From the NCBI RefSeq assembly GCF_007989625.1, contig NZ_BJUK01000004.1, positions 62,001 to 126,000 of the forward strand: DNA of 64,000 bases. Direction: 5' to 3'. Origin of the DNA: Bisbaumannia pacifica (GTDB lineage Bacteria; Pseudomonadota; Gammaproteobacteria; Pseudomonadales; Halomonadaceae). Made by a program: the position numbers and the translations under genes. The notes under the pieces are model-generated. The model was not told the origin of the DNA. It saw only the letters and a list, made by a program, of their open reading frames with translations, and did no database searches. Every line of letters begins with the position of its first letter. The first letter of the stretch is position 1. This document shows positions 55,519-63,094 of the stretch, in pieces.

Positions 55519-56625
55519 ATGACAATGAACTTCCTCAACCCCGTCACCACCCAGACCTGGACCAATGGCCGCCACCTGGTGCGCTGCGTCAAGGTGATCC
55601 AGGAGACCTGGGACGTGCGTACCTTCTGCTTCATGGCCGAGCAGCCGGTGATGTTCTTCTTCAAGCCGGGGCAGTTCGTGACCCTGGAGCTGGAGATCGA
55701 CGGCGAGCAGGTGATGCGCTCCTACACCATCTCCAGCTCCCCCTCGGTGCCCTACAGCTTCTCGATCACCGTCAAGCGGGTGCCCGGGGGCCGCGTCTCC
55801 AACTGGCTGCACGACAACCTGCGCGTCAATGACGAGCTGGCGGTGCACGGCCCGGTGGGCAACTTCAACTGCATCGACTACCCGGCGGAGAAGATCCTGA
55901 TGCTCTCCGGCGGCGTCGGCATCACCCCGCTGATGTCCATGGCGCGCTGGTTCTTCGATACCAACTCCCTGGTGGACATCGAGTTCGTGCACAGCGCGCG
56001 CTCCCCCAAGGACGTGATCTTCCACCGCGAGCTCGAGCATATCTTCTCGCGGATTCCCGAGTTCAAGCTGCATATCATCTGCGAGCGCAGCGACGAACTG
56101 GGTGAGGCCTGGGCCGGCTTCCGCGGCTACCTGAGTCAGGCGATGCTCGAGCTGATGGCCCCCGATTTCATGGATCGGGAGATCTTCTGCTGCGGCCCCA
56201 CCCCCTATATGAACGCCGTCAAGAACCTGCTCCGGCAGAACGGCTTCGATATGAGCCACTACCACGAGGAGTCCTTCGGAGAGACCCCGGCCGATGTGCA
56301 GGAGGAGGCCCTGGAGCATGCCGAGCAGGCCGAGGCGGAGGCCGAAGAGCTGGATATCGCCGATATGTACAGCGTCGAGTTCGCCTCCACCGGCAAGAGC
56401 GTGCGCATCCAGCCCGGCGAGACCGTGCACACCGCCGCCGCCAAGCTGGGGCTGCATATTCCCAAGGCCTGCGGCATGGGGATCTGTGGTACCTGCCGGG
56501 TGCCCCTCACCGCCGGCCAGGTGGACATGGAGCACAACGGCGGCATCACCGACGAGGACGTGGCCGAGGGCTATATCCTCTCCTGCTGCAGCAAGCCGCT
56601 GGGCGACGTGGTGGTCGATTACTGA
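55519..56625 (+). CDS. gbcB: Glycine betaine monooxygenase, reductase subunit GbcB
   Basis: GbcB passes electrons from NAD(P)H to GbcA. The 368-residue protein has an FAD-binding ferredoxin-reductase domain (MRSYTISSSP, about residue 70), an NAD-binding domain (MLSGGVGITPLMSMARW, then FCCGPTPYM), and a C-terminal plant-type [2Fe-2S] domain whose cysteines are in ACGMGICGTC and SCC. The start ATG 55519 has only a weak Shine-Dalgarno; ATG 55525 is possible. The last 138 bp are repeated exactly just downstream. Confidence 0.94.
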   Translation: MTMNFLNPVTTQTWTNGRHLVRCVKVIQETWDVRTFCFMAEQPVMFFFKPGQFVTLELEIDGEQVMRSYTISSSPSVPYSFSITVKRVPGGRVSNWLHDNLRVNDELAVHGPVGNFNCIDYPAEKILMLSGGVGITPLMSMARWFFDTNSLVDIEFVHSARSPKDVIFHRELEHIFSRIPEFKLHIICERSDELGEAWAGFRGYLSQAMLELMAPDFMDREIFCCGPTPYMNAVKNLLRQNGFDMSHYHEESFGETPADVQEEALEHAEQAEAEAEELDIADMYSVEFASTGKSVRIQPGETVHTAAAKLGLHIPKACGMGICGTCRVPLTAGQVDMEHNGGITDEDVAEGYILSCCSKPLGDVVVDY

Positions 56626-56632
56626 GGTACAG

Positions 56633-56668
56633 ATGCCGCAGGCCTGGCCTGCGGCATGGGGCTCTTTT
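56633..56668 (+). terminator. Terminator-like hairpin directly after gbcB
   Basis: A perfect 12-bp stem (ATGCCGCAGGCC / GGCCTGCGGCAT, one-base spacer) followed by GGGGCTCTTTT, 7 bp after the gbcB stop. It was probably the original gbcB terminator. Its right arm plus GGGG repeats 16 bp of the gbcB coding sequence (56466-56481). Confidence 0.7.
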
Positions 56669-56673
56669 CCCCC

Positions 56674-56811
56674 GGTACCTGCCGGGTGCCCCTCACCGCC
56701 GGCCAGGTGGACATGGAGCACAACGGCGGCATCACCGACGAGGACGTGGCCGAGGGCTATATCCTCTCCTGCTGCAGCAAGCCGCTGGGCGACGTGGTGG
56801 TCGATTACTGA
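56674..56811 (+). pseudogene. Exact tandem copy of the last 138 bp of gbcB
   Basis: Bases 56674-56811 are identical to 56488-56625, including the stop codon, at an offset of 186 bp. The copy encodes only the end of the [2Fe-2S] domain (from GTCRVPL onward), has no start or upstream domain, and cannot make a working protein alone. The identical match shows a very recent duplication, strong gene conversion or an assembly error. Confidence 0.9.
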
Positions 56812-56852
56812 TCGCCCCTCGGTGTCTCCCAAAGTCCCCGCCCGCGATCGAT

Positions 56853-56891
56853 AAAAGCGCCCCATGCCGTCTCAACGACATGGGGCTTTTT
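56853..56891 (+). terminator. Terminator between the gbcB copy and proX
   Basis: CCCCATG / CATGGGG stem with an inner CGT/ACG pair, flanked by AAAAGC and CTTTTT. It is a clear rho-independent terminator about 45 bp after the duplicated stop. Confidence 0.85.
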
Positions 56892-57029
56892 GCAACCTGA
56901 CCGACGAAGCCAAGCGGGGCGAACGCCCCGGCGGCTTGTCTTGGTTGTTCACCCCGGCGCCGACACCCGGGTCTCCTGGGGCCGGCGCCGGATCGCACGA
57001 CCGCAATAACCACAACAACGAGGTAAGTC

Positions 57030-58040
57030 ATGACGTTGATTCGCAGGAAACCGTTGCTGGCCGCCCTGGCGTTGGCCACCGCCGCCCTGACGCCGCTGCC
57101 CGCCCTGGCCGAGGCGCGGCCGGGGGAGGGCGTGAGCGTAACTCCCATCTTCCCCTCGGTGGCCGAGGAGCACTTCCGCGGCCAGATCGCCATCATGGGC
57201 CTGGAGGAGCTGGGCTATGCGGTGGAGGCGCCCCGGGAGACCGAATACGCCGGCATCCTCCTGGGCCTGGCCTATGGCGAGGGAGACTTCACCGTCCATG
57301 CCTGGGACAAGCTCCACGACGACTTCTATCAGCAGGTCGGCGGCGACGAGGCCCTGGTCAAGGCCGGCGAGATCATTCCCGGGGTGCTCCAGGGCTACCT
57401 GATCGACCGGGCGACCGCCGAGGCGCACGGCATCAGTTCCCTCGAGGACCTGCGTGACCCGGAGATCGCCGCGCTCTTCGATGTCGATGGCGACGGCCGG
57501 GCCGACCTCACCGGCTGCAATCCCGGCTGGGGCTGCGAGCAGGTGATCGACTACCACCTGCTCTCCTACGGCCTGGCGGACACCGTCACCCATCATCGTG
57601 GCCCCTACTTCTCGCGGATGGCCGACACCATCGCTCGCCACGAGCAAGGCGAGTCGATCCTCTACTATACCTGGGTGCCGCAGTGGATCTCCGGGGTGCT
57701 GGTGCCGGGTGAGGACGTGGTCTGGCTGGAGGTGCCGCATACCTCGCTGCCGGACGGCAACAACGACGTGAATACCCACTTCAATGGCCAGAACCTGGGC
57801 TTCGCGGTGGATGCCCTCCAGGCGCTGCTCAATCGCGACTTCGCCGAGCAGAATCCCGCCGCCCGCGAGTTTCTCGCCCGGGTGCAGCTCACCACCGAGG
57901 ACGAGAGCGCCCAGAACCTGCGCATGCAGGAGGGCGAGGCCAGCCCCGAGGACATTCGCCGTCACGCCGCCGAGTGGATAGAAGCGCATCGCGACCAGTT
58001 CGATGCCTGGCTCGCCGAGGCCCGTGCCGCCGCCGACTAA
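57030..58040 (+). CDS. proX: Glycine betaine-binding periplasmic protein, ProX family
   Basis: The 336-residue product has a signal peptide (cut near ALAEA) and matches E. coli ProX along its length. Shared stretches include LGYAVEAPRETEY, LQGYLIDRATAEAHGI, DGDGRADLTGCNPGWGCE (two cysteines) and LYYTWVPQWISGVLVPGEDV, where tryptophan and tyrosine residues cage the trimethylammonium group. No ProV or ProW gene is adjacent, so it must work with a permease elsewhere or act as a sensor/scavenger. GAGGTAAG precedes the ATG. It lies beside gbcB, in keeping with a betaine uptake role. Confidence 0.92.
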   Translation: MTLIRRKPLLAALALATAALTPLPALAEARPGEGVSVTPIFPSVAEEHFRGQIAIMGLEELGYAVEAPRETEYAGILLGLAYGEGDFTVHAWDKLHDDFYQQVGGDEALVKAGEIIPGVLQGYLIDRATAEAHGISSLEDLRDPEIAALFDVDGDGRADLTGCNPGWGCEQVIDYHLLSYGLADTVTHHRGPYFSRMADTIARHEQGESILYYTWVPQWISGVLVPGEDVVWLEVPHTSLPDGNNDVNTHFNGQNLGFAVDALQALLNRDFAEQNPAAREFLARVQLTTEDESAQNLRMQEGEASPEDIRRHAAEWIEAHRDQFDAWLAEARAAAD

Positions 58041-58065
58041 GGCCTTGTCTCAGCTCGTGAAATAG

Positions 58066-58097
58066 CCAATGGGCGCCCCTGATGGGGCGCCCGTTGG
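58066..58097. terminator. Hairpin between convergent proX and the flavoprotein gene
   Basis: A 14-bp imperfect stem (CCAATGGGCGCCCC / GGGGCGCCCGTTGG) with a four-base loop. It has no T run, but lies where convergent transcripts meet. Confidence 0.65.
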
Positions 58098-58112
58098 CGT
58101 TGGGCCTTGGCC

Positions 58113-60149
58113 TCACAGCTCCTTGACTAGCCGTAGGGCGTCGTAGATGGCCGCATGGGTATTGCGGGGCGCCACGGCGTCGCCGATCCGAAATAGCTGG
58201 AATCCCCCGGCCGGGTTGCGTGTGACGGCCTGGGGCTTGCCCGCGATCAGGGCGTCGTAGTCCACCTCGCCAGCGTTGCGGGAGTGCGGCTTGAGTGCCA
58301 CGTAGAGTTCCTCCATCGGCGTGATGCCGTAGTTGACCACCACCTGGTCGAGGCGTCGCTGGTGATCCAGGTCCAGGTAGTCGCTGCCTATGGTGGCGAG
58401 CAGTTCGCCGCCGTCGCGCCGCACGGAGTCCAGCCGGTAGGTGGGCGTAAAGGTGACGTTGGGGCGTTGCAGGGCGCGCATGTAAGGCACCAGGTTCATG
58501 GCCATGATCTCCGCCGAGAAGGTACGGTCCGGGGTCATGATCTCGAGCTCGGCGCCGCTGGCGGCGATGATCTCGGCGGCCTGCAGGGCGGCGTGGTCGC
58601 CGGCCTCGTCGAACAGCAGCACCCGCTTTCCCGGTGCCACGTGGCCGGAGAGGATGTCCCAGCTGGTGATCACCAGGTCGTGGCCCTGCGCCGGCTGATC
58701 CTCCGCGGGGAAGCCGCCGGTGGCGACGATCACCACCTCGGGGGCCTCGGCCAGCACGTCCTCCGCCTCGGCCCAGACGTTGTAGCGGATCTCGACGCCC
58801 AAGGCCTCGCACTGGGCCAGGCGCCAGTCGATGATGCCCAGCATCTCGCGGCGCCGCTCGCTCTGGGCGGTGAGGCGCACCTGGCCGCCGGCATCGCTGG
58901 CGGCCTCCAGCACCAGCACCCGATGCCCCCGCTCGGCGGCGACCCGGGCGGCCTCCAGCCCCGCGGGCCCGGCGCCGATAATCACCACCCGACGCTGCTG
59001 CGTTGCCTTGGGGATGGTGTGGGGCAGGGTGGTTTCCCGCCCGGTGGCGGCGTTGTGGATGCAGTAGGCGGCGCCGCCCTGGTAGATGCGGTCGAGGCAG
59101 TAGTTGGCGCCGACGCAGGGGCGGATCGTCTCCTCGCGACCTTCCACGATCTTGCGCACGATATGCGGGTCGGCCATATGGGCGCGGGTCATGCCGACCA
59201 CGTCCACCTTGCCCGAGGCGATGGCGTGACGGGCGGTGGCCACGTCCTGAATCTTGGCGCCGTGGAAGGTGGGGAAGTCGACCCGGCGCTTGATCTCGCC
59301 GGCGAAGTCCAGGTGCGGGGCGCTGGGCATGCCCTGGATGGGAATCACATCGGTGAGCCCCGGGTCGGTGTCGATATGCCCGCGCACCACGTTGAGGAAG
59401 TCGACCAGGCCGCTGGCCTTCAGGCGGTGCGAGATCTCCAATCCTTCCTCGGCGGTCAAGCCGCCCTCCAATCGCTCGTCGCCGGTGTAGCGCACGCCGA
59501 CGATAAAGTCGTCGCCGACCCGTTGGCGAATGGCGCTGAGCACCTCGAAGCCGAAGCGCAGCCGGTTGTCGAGGCTGCCGCCGTAAGGGGCGTCGAGGGT
59601 ATTGGTCAGCGGCGACCAGAACTGATCCAGCAGGTGGCCGTAGGCCTGCAGCTCGATGCCGTCGAGGCCCGCGGCCTGCATGCGCTCGGCGGCATCGGCG
59701 TAGTCCTGGATCAGGCGCTCGATATCCCACGCCTCGACCCGCTTGGGAAAGGCGCGGTGGGCAGCCTCGCGGCGGTGCGAGGTCGACACCGCCGGCAGCC
59801 AGTCGCCCTTGTCCCAGCGGGTGCGCCGTCCCAGGTGGGTGAGCTGGATCATCACCGCGGTGCCGTGCTCGTGGCAGGCGTCGGCGAGCTCGCGCAGCCA
59901 GGGCACCACCTCGTCCCGGTAGGCGAGGATATTGTTGAATACCGGCGGGCTGTCCCGGGCCACCGCCGCCGAGCCCGCGGTCATGGTCAGACCGATGCCG
60001 GCTCGCGCCCGCTCGACGTGATACTCGCGATAGCGTGCCTTGGGCATGCCGTCTTCCGGGTAGGCGGGCTCGTGGGCGGTCATCATCAGGCGGTTCTTCA
60101 GGGTCAGGTGCTTTAGCCGGAAGGGTTGCAGCAGCGGGTCGTTGGTCAT
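58113..60149 (-). CDS. DgcA-like flavin oxidoreductase (trimethylamine dehydrogenase family), probable N-methyl demethylase
   Basis: A 678-residue relative of DgcA with the same layout: FMN barrel (LKHLTLKNRLMMTAHEP, MIQLTHLGRRTRWDKGD), cluster segment CVGANYC...C, and a nucleotide-binding domain (VVIIGAGPAGLEAARVAAER). Like DgcA it has Ala where the second cluster Cys is expected. Its own substrate is open; related proteins include N-methylproline demethylase (StcD, stachydrine use) and histamine/trimethylamine dehydrogenases. It lies downstream of a TetR gene. A GAGG site precedes ATG 60149. Confidence 0.85.
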   Translation of the reverse strand: MTNDPLLQPFRLKHLTLKNRLMMTAHEPAYPEDGMPKARYREYHVERARAGIGLTMTAGSAAVARDSPPVFNNILAYRDEVVPWLRELADACHEHGTAVMIQLTHLGRRTRWDKGDWLPAVSTSHRREAAHRAFPKRVEAWDIERLIQDYADAAERMQAAGLDGIELQAYGHLLDQFWSPLTNTLDAPYGGSLDNRLRFGFEVLSAIRQRVGDDFIVGVRYTGDERLEGGLTAEEGLEISHRLKASGLVDFLNVVRGHIDTDPGLTDVIPIQGMPSAPHLDFAGEIKRRVDFPTFHGAKIQDVATARHAIASGKVDVVGMTRAHMADPHIVRKIVEGREETIRPCVGANYCLDRIYQGGAAYCIHNAATGRETTLPHTIPKATQQRRVVIIGAGPAGLEAARVAAERGHRVLVLEAASDAGGQVRLTAQSERRREMLGIIDWRLAQCEALGVEIRYNVWAEAEDVLAEAPEVVIVATGGFPAEDQPAQGHDLVITSWDILSGHVAPGKRVLLFDEAGDHAALQAAEIIAASGAELEIMTPDRTFSAEIMAMNLVPYMRALQRPNVTFTPTYRLDSVRRDGGELLATIGSDYLDLDHQRRLDQVVVNYGITPMEELYVALKPHSRNAGEVDYDALIAGKPQAVTRNPAGGFQLFRIGDAVAPRNTHAAIYDALRLVKEL

Positions 60150-60192
60150 GGTCGAGCCTCGTGGTGGTGGTTGTTCTCGAGGGCGGGGCGGT

Positions 60193-60239
60193 CCGAATGT
60201 GCAGTACCGTATTCATAGTGTTCATAGGTGTACATTCGG
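60193..60239. promoter_or_regulatory. Candidate operator upstream of the DgcA-like gene
   Basis: CCGAATGTGCA (60193-60203) and TGTACATTCGG (60229-60239) are inverted arms matching at 10 of 11 positions. Between them TTCATAG occurs twice (60212-60218, 60221-60227). The site is 44-90 bp upstream of the gene, a fitting place for TetR control. Confidence 0.55.
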
Positions 60240-60326
60240 CGGCGCAGGATGGCCAGGACGGGACGCCGACGGGCTCGGTCGCCGGCGCAATCCTGTATGT
60301 CGATGTCGTAGGAGGGATGCCTCGGG

Positions 60327-60986
60327 TCAGGAAGTGCCCGGGTCGGCGTTCGATGATGGCATATAGCCATGCCGGGCATGGAAGCGCTTGAGCTCCCGTT
60401 CCGTGGGGGGCTGGCCGGTGAAGATCTCCACATAGGCGGGGATGCGCGCCATGCGCACCGCCAGCGACTCCCGGGTCTTCATCGAGATATAGCCGATCTG
60501 GGTCAGGTAGATGGTGCGCCCGCGCACATTGGCCGCCAGGCCGTCATAGCCGTGGGCGACGAACAGCCGCGTCAGCGCCTCGATGCGCGCCTCGTCGGCG
60601 GCGTCGATCTCCCGGGTCACGGCCGCGGACTGCAGCGCCCAACTGCGCATGGCGAACTCCAGCTGGGCGTCGAAGAGGGTGGGGTCCAGCCAGCAGTCGA
60701 AGACATTGAGGACCGCCTCGACGATGCTCTCGGCATAGGCCTCGCTCTGGCGTACCAGGCCCCGGGTGTTCTTCTCCCGCCAGCGCTCGATCAGTGCCTC
60801 CAGCAGCGCCTCGCGATCCTTGAAGAACCAGTAGAAGCTGGTCCGCGAGAGCTTGAGGCGCTTGGCCAGGGGCAGGATGCGCACGCTGTCCACGCCGGAT
60901 TCCAGCAGCAACTCGAAAGCCGCCTCGAGCCAGGCGTCCCGGGAGCCCTTGGCGGGCGTATCGGTGGCGTTATCGGCGGTGGGCAT
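60327..60986 (-). CDS. TetR-family regulator upstream of the DgcA-like gene
   Basis: The 219-residue protein has the TetR DNA-binding domain near the N-terminus (AWLEAAFELLLESGVDSVRI, then RLKLSRTSFYWFFKDREALL) and a helical ligand domain. I set the start at ATG 60986, since a 20-residue upstream extension would cover the inverted repeat at 61018-61046. It is on the same strand as the DgcA-like gene, 177 bp ahead of it, and likely controls both itself and that gene. Confidence 0.88.
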   Translation of the reverse strand: MPTADNATDTPAKGSRDAWLEAAFELLLESGVDSVRILPLAKRLKLSRTSFYWFFKDREALLEALIERWREKNTRGLVRQSEAYAESIVEAVLNVFDCWLDPTLFDAQLEFAMRSWALQSAAVTREIDAADEARIEALTRLFVAHGYDGLAANVRGRTIYLTQIGYISMKTRESLAVRMARIPAYVEIFTGQPPTERELKRFHARHGYMPSSNADPGTS

Positions 60987-61017
60987 GGCGGCGCTCTCGC
61001 TCGGGAAAGAGCGAGCA

Positions 61018-61046
61018 GTGTACAGAGCTGTCCGTTTTCGGTACAC
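61018..61046. promoter_or_regulatory. Inverted repeat upstream of the TetR gene
   Basis: GTGTAC (61018-61023) and GTACAC (61041-61046) form a perfect dyad, sharing TGTAC with the right arm of the site at 60229. It is a candidate autoregulatory operator in the gap between the MBL-fold gene and the regulator. Confidence 0.4.
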
Positions 61047-61081
61047 GCCTCAGACCGCTCGGAGCCGAGGCGAGGCCGGTA

Positions 61082-61975
61082 TTACCGCCCGGCGTGGTCC
61101 GGTCCGACGCTGATGACGTCGCCGTCGGCAGGAATTCGCACGCGATCCTCGATGCCTTGCTCGCTCACGTACTCGCGGAGCTCGTCGCGGCTCAGGGTCA
61201 TATGGTTCACGGCGTCCAGATGCACCGCGATGATGGTGGCCTCGGGGGCCGCTCGATAGGCGCGCAGGGTGTCCTCCTTGCCTATGATGATGGGGTCTCC
61301 CTCGAAGCCGTCGACCTCGGCGGCACCGGCATTCAGCACGATCACTTCGGGCCGGTAGCGTTCCAGCGCCCGGTCGACCTCGTCGTGCCAGAGCGTATCG
61401 CCGACCACATAGGTGGTCGGCTGGCCCGGGGCCTCGAAGACCACGCCCATCACCTCGCCCAGGAGTGCCGCCAGCTCGGGGACGGCATAGATGGCGTCGG
61501 AGCCGTGCTGGCCGCCGGTGCGGTGGAGGCTGACTCCGCGGAACTCGGCGCTGTCCTCGAGGACGCGCACGTCGGTGAAGCCCTGGGCGCGAATCAGCTC
61601 GGCATCGGCCGCGTGCTGGGCGAATAGCGGGATCTCCTTGGGTAGCAGCGCCTGGGCCGCCTCGTCCCAGTGATCCAGGTGGGTATGGGTGACGATCACC
61701 GCGTCCACGCCGTCGATGATCTCCTGGACGGGCATTGGCAGCCCCACCAGCGGATTGCGTAGCTCGCTGCGATGGGTGCCCTCGAAGCCCGGGTAGGCGC
61801 CTTGTTCGGCCAGCATCGGGTCGATCAGGAAGGTGGTCTCATCATAGGTGAGCTTCACCGTGGCATTACGAATCTGCTGTACCTGCTGGGTGGGGGCGTC
61901 CGCCTCTGCCTGGGCGCCGCCGGCGACCAGGGCCGTGGCCAGCAGCAGGGAAGCGGTGAGGGGCTTGGGTGACAT
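61082..61975 (-). CDS. Exported metallo-beta-lactamase-fold hydrolase
   Basis: The 297-residue product has a signal peptide (MSPKPLTASLLLATALVAGG, cut near AQAEA). The mature part is a UlaG-like MBL-fold protein, with metal motif VTHTHLDHWD (about residue 95), a later GDTLWHDE, and AVHLDAVNHMTLS near the end. Such enzymes hydrolyse lactones, phosphoesters or other esters; the substrate is not evident. ATG 61975 has AGGAGA upstream. It is divergent from the GATase1-AraC regulator, which may control it. Confidence 0.85.
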   Translation of the reverse strand: MSPKPLTASLLLATALVAGGAQAEADAPTQQVQQIRNATVKLTYDETTFLIDPMLAEQGAYPGFEGTHRSELRNPLVGLPMPVQEIIDGVDAVIVTHTHLDHWDEAAQALLPKEIPLFAQHAADAELIRAQGFTDVRVLEDSAEFRGVSLHRTGGQHGSDAIYAVPELAALLGEVMGVVFEAPGQPTTYVVGDTLWHDEVDRALERYRPEVIVLNAGAAEVDGFEGDPIIIGKEDTLRAYRAAPEATIIAVHLDAVNHMTLSRDELREYVSEQGIEDRVRIPADGDVISVGPDHAGR

Positions 61976-62113
61976 CTGGGGTCTCCTGAGTGTCGTGGTC
62001 GGTGAGAACACTCTAGGCGGATCGGCTCGGCCGGAAAATTGGCCCGTGAGTCGGTATTCGAAACTTTTGGGCCAACATGTCAGACTGGCCTCCTAACCCT
62101 CGGGAGGTGAATC

Positions 62114-63076
62114 ATGTCCTTGCCCCGCGTGGGACTGATTCTCTATCCGCGTTTCAGCCCCTTTCATTTCTCGGTGCCCTATATGGTGTTCGGCATGGCC
62201 TGGTCCGAGCGGCCCCTGTTCGAGTTGCTTATCGTGGGGCCGGAGGGAGAGCCCCTGGAGGCCGAGCGGGCCATGACGGTACGCCCCGATGGTGGCCTGG
62301 AGCTGCTGGAAGAGGTGGATATCGCCGTGGTGCCCGGCTGGCACGACCTGGACGAGCCGCCGGCGCCAGAGTTGTCCGAGGCACTGATACGCTGCCATCG
62401 GCGGGGCGCCCATGTGGTGGGACTCTGTTATGGCGCCTATGCCCTGGCCTATGCCGGCTTGTTGGATGGCCGGCGGGCCTCCACCCACTGGGTGGCCGAG
62501 CGGGACTTCGGTCGCCGCTTCCCCGAGGTCGGCCTGGATACCAATGCCCTCTATGTAGAGGAAGATCGCCTGGTGACCTCCGCCGGTACCGCCGCCGGGC
62601 TGGACTGCTGCCTGTTCCTGGTGCGCGAGTATCATGGCGCGGGCATCGCCAACCAGGTGGCCCGTCTGCTGGTGGTACCTCCTCATCGGGAGGGGGGCCA
62701 GGCGCAATTTATCGAGCAGCCGGTGGCCATCTCCACCCAGGATGCCCAGATCAACCGCCTGCTCGACTACCTGCGCGAACACCTGGCCGAGGCGCACTCC
62801 CTCGATGCCCTGGCCGCCCGCACCGCCATGAGTCGGCGTACCTTTACCCGCCATTTCCACCGGGCCACCGGCATGACGGTGGGGCAGTGGCTGATCCACG
62901 AGCGTCTGCGGCGCAGCCGTGAGCTGCTGGAGACCAGTTCCCTGCCCATCGAACGCGTCGCCGAGCGCTGCGGTTTCCAGACCGCCACCGCCTTCCGCCA
63001 GCAGTTCCGACAACATTACCGGGTCAGCCCCCGGGAGTGGCGCAAGACCTTCGGCGGTCCAGGGGACGAGCGTTAA
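62114..63076 (+). CDS. GATase1-AraC family transcriptional regulator (FtrA/GlxA-like)
   Basis: The 320-residue protein combines a DJ-1/GATase1-like N-terminal domain (VGLCYGAYALAYAGLLDGRR with a Cys at the nucleophile elbow, STHW) and a C-terminal AraC DNA-binding domain (LDALAARTAMSRRTFTRHFH, IERVAERCGFQTATAFRQQF). A GGGAGGTGA site precedes the ATG. It has the same general layout as GbdR but is a separate branch. It is divergent from the MBL-fold gene across 138 bp, so it is a candidate regulator of that gene. Confidence 0.9.
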   Translation: MSLPRVGLILYPRFSPFHFSVPYMVFGMAWSERPLFELLIVGPEGEPLEAERAMTVRPDGGLELLEEVDIAVVPGWHDLDEPPAPELSEALIRCHRRGAHVVGLCYGAYALAYAGLLDGRRASTHWVAERDFGRRFPEVGLDTNALYVEEDRLVTSAGTAAGLDCCLFLVREYHGAGIANQVARLLVVPPHREGGQAQFIEQPVAISTQDAQINRLLDYLREHLAEAHSLDALAARTAMSRRTFTRHFHRATGMTVGQWLIHERLRRSRELLETSSLPIERVAERCGFQTATAFRQQFRQHYRVSPREWRKTFGGPGDER

Positions 63077-63094
63077 TCGCGTGCTACGCCCGCG

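Noticed and set aside
56674-56811. Independent small ferredoxin gene
   Set aside because: It lacks a start codon with a ribosome binding site and the first two cluster cysteines; it is an exact partial copy of gbcB.
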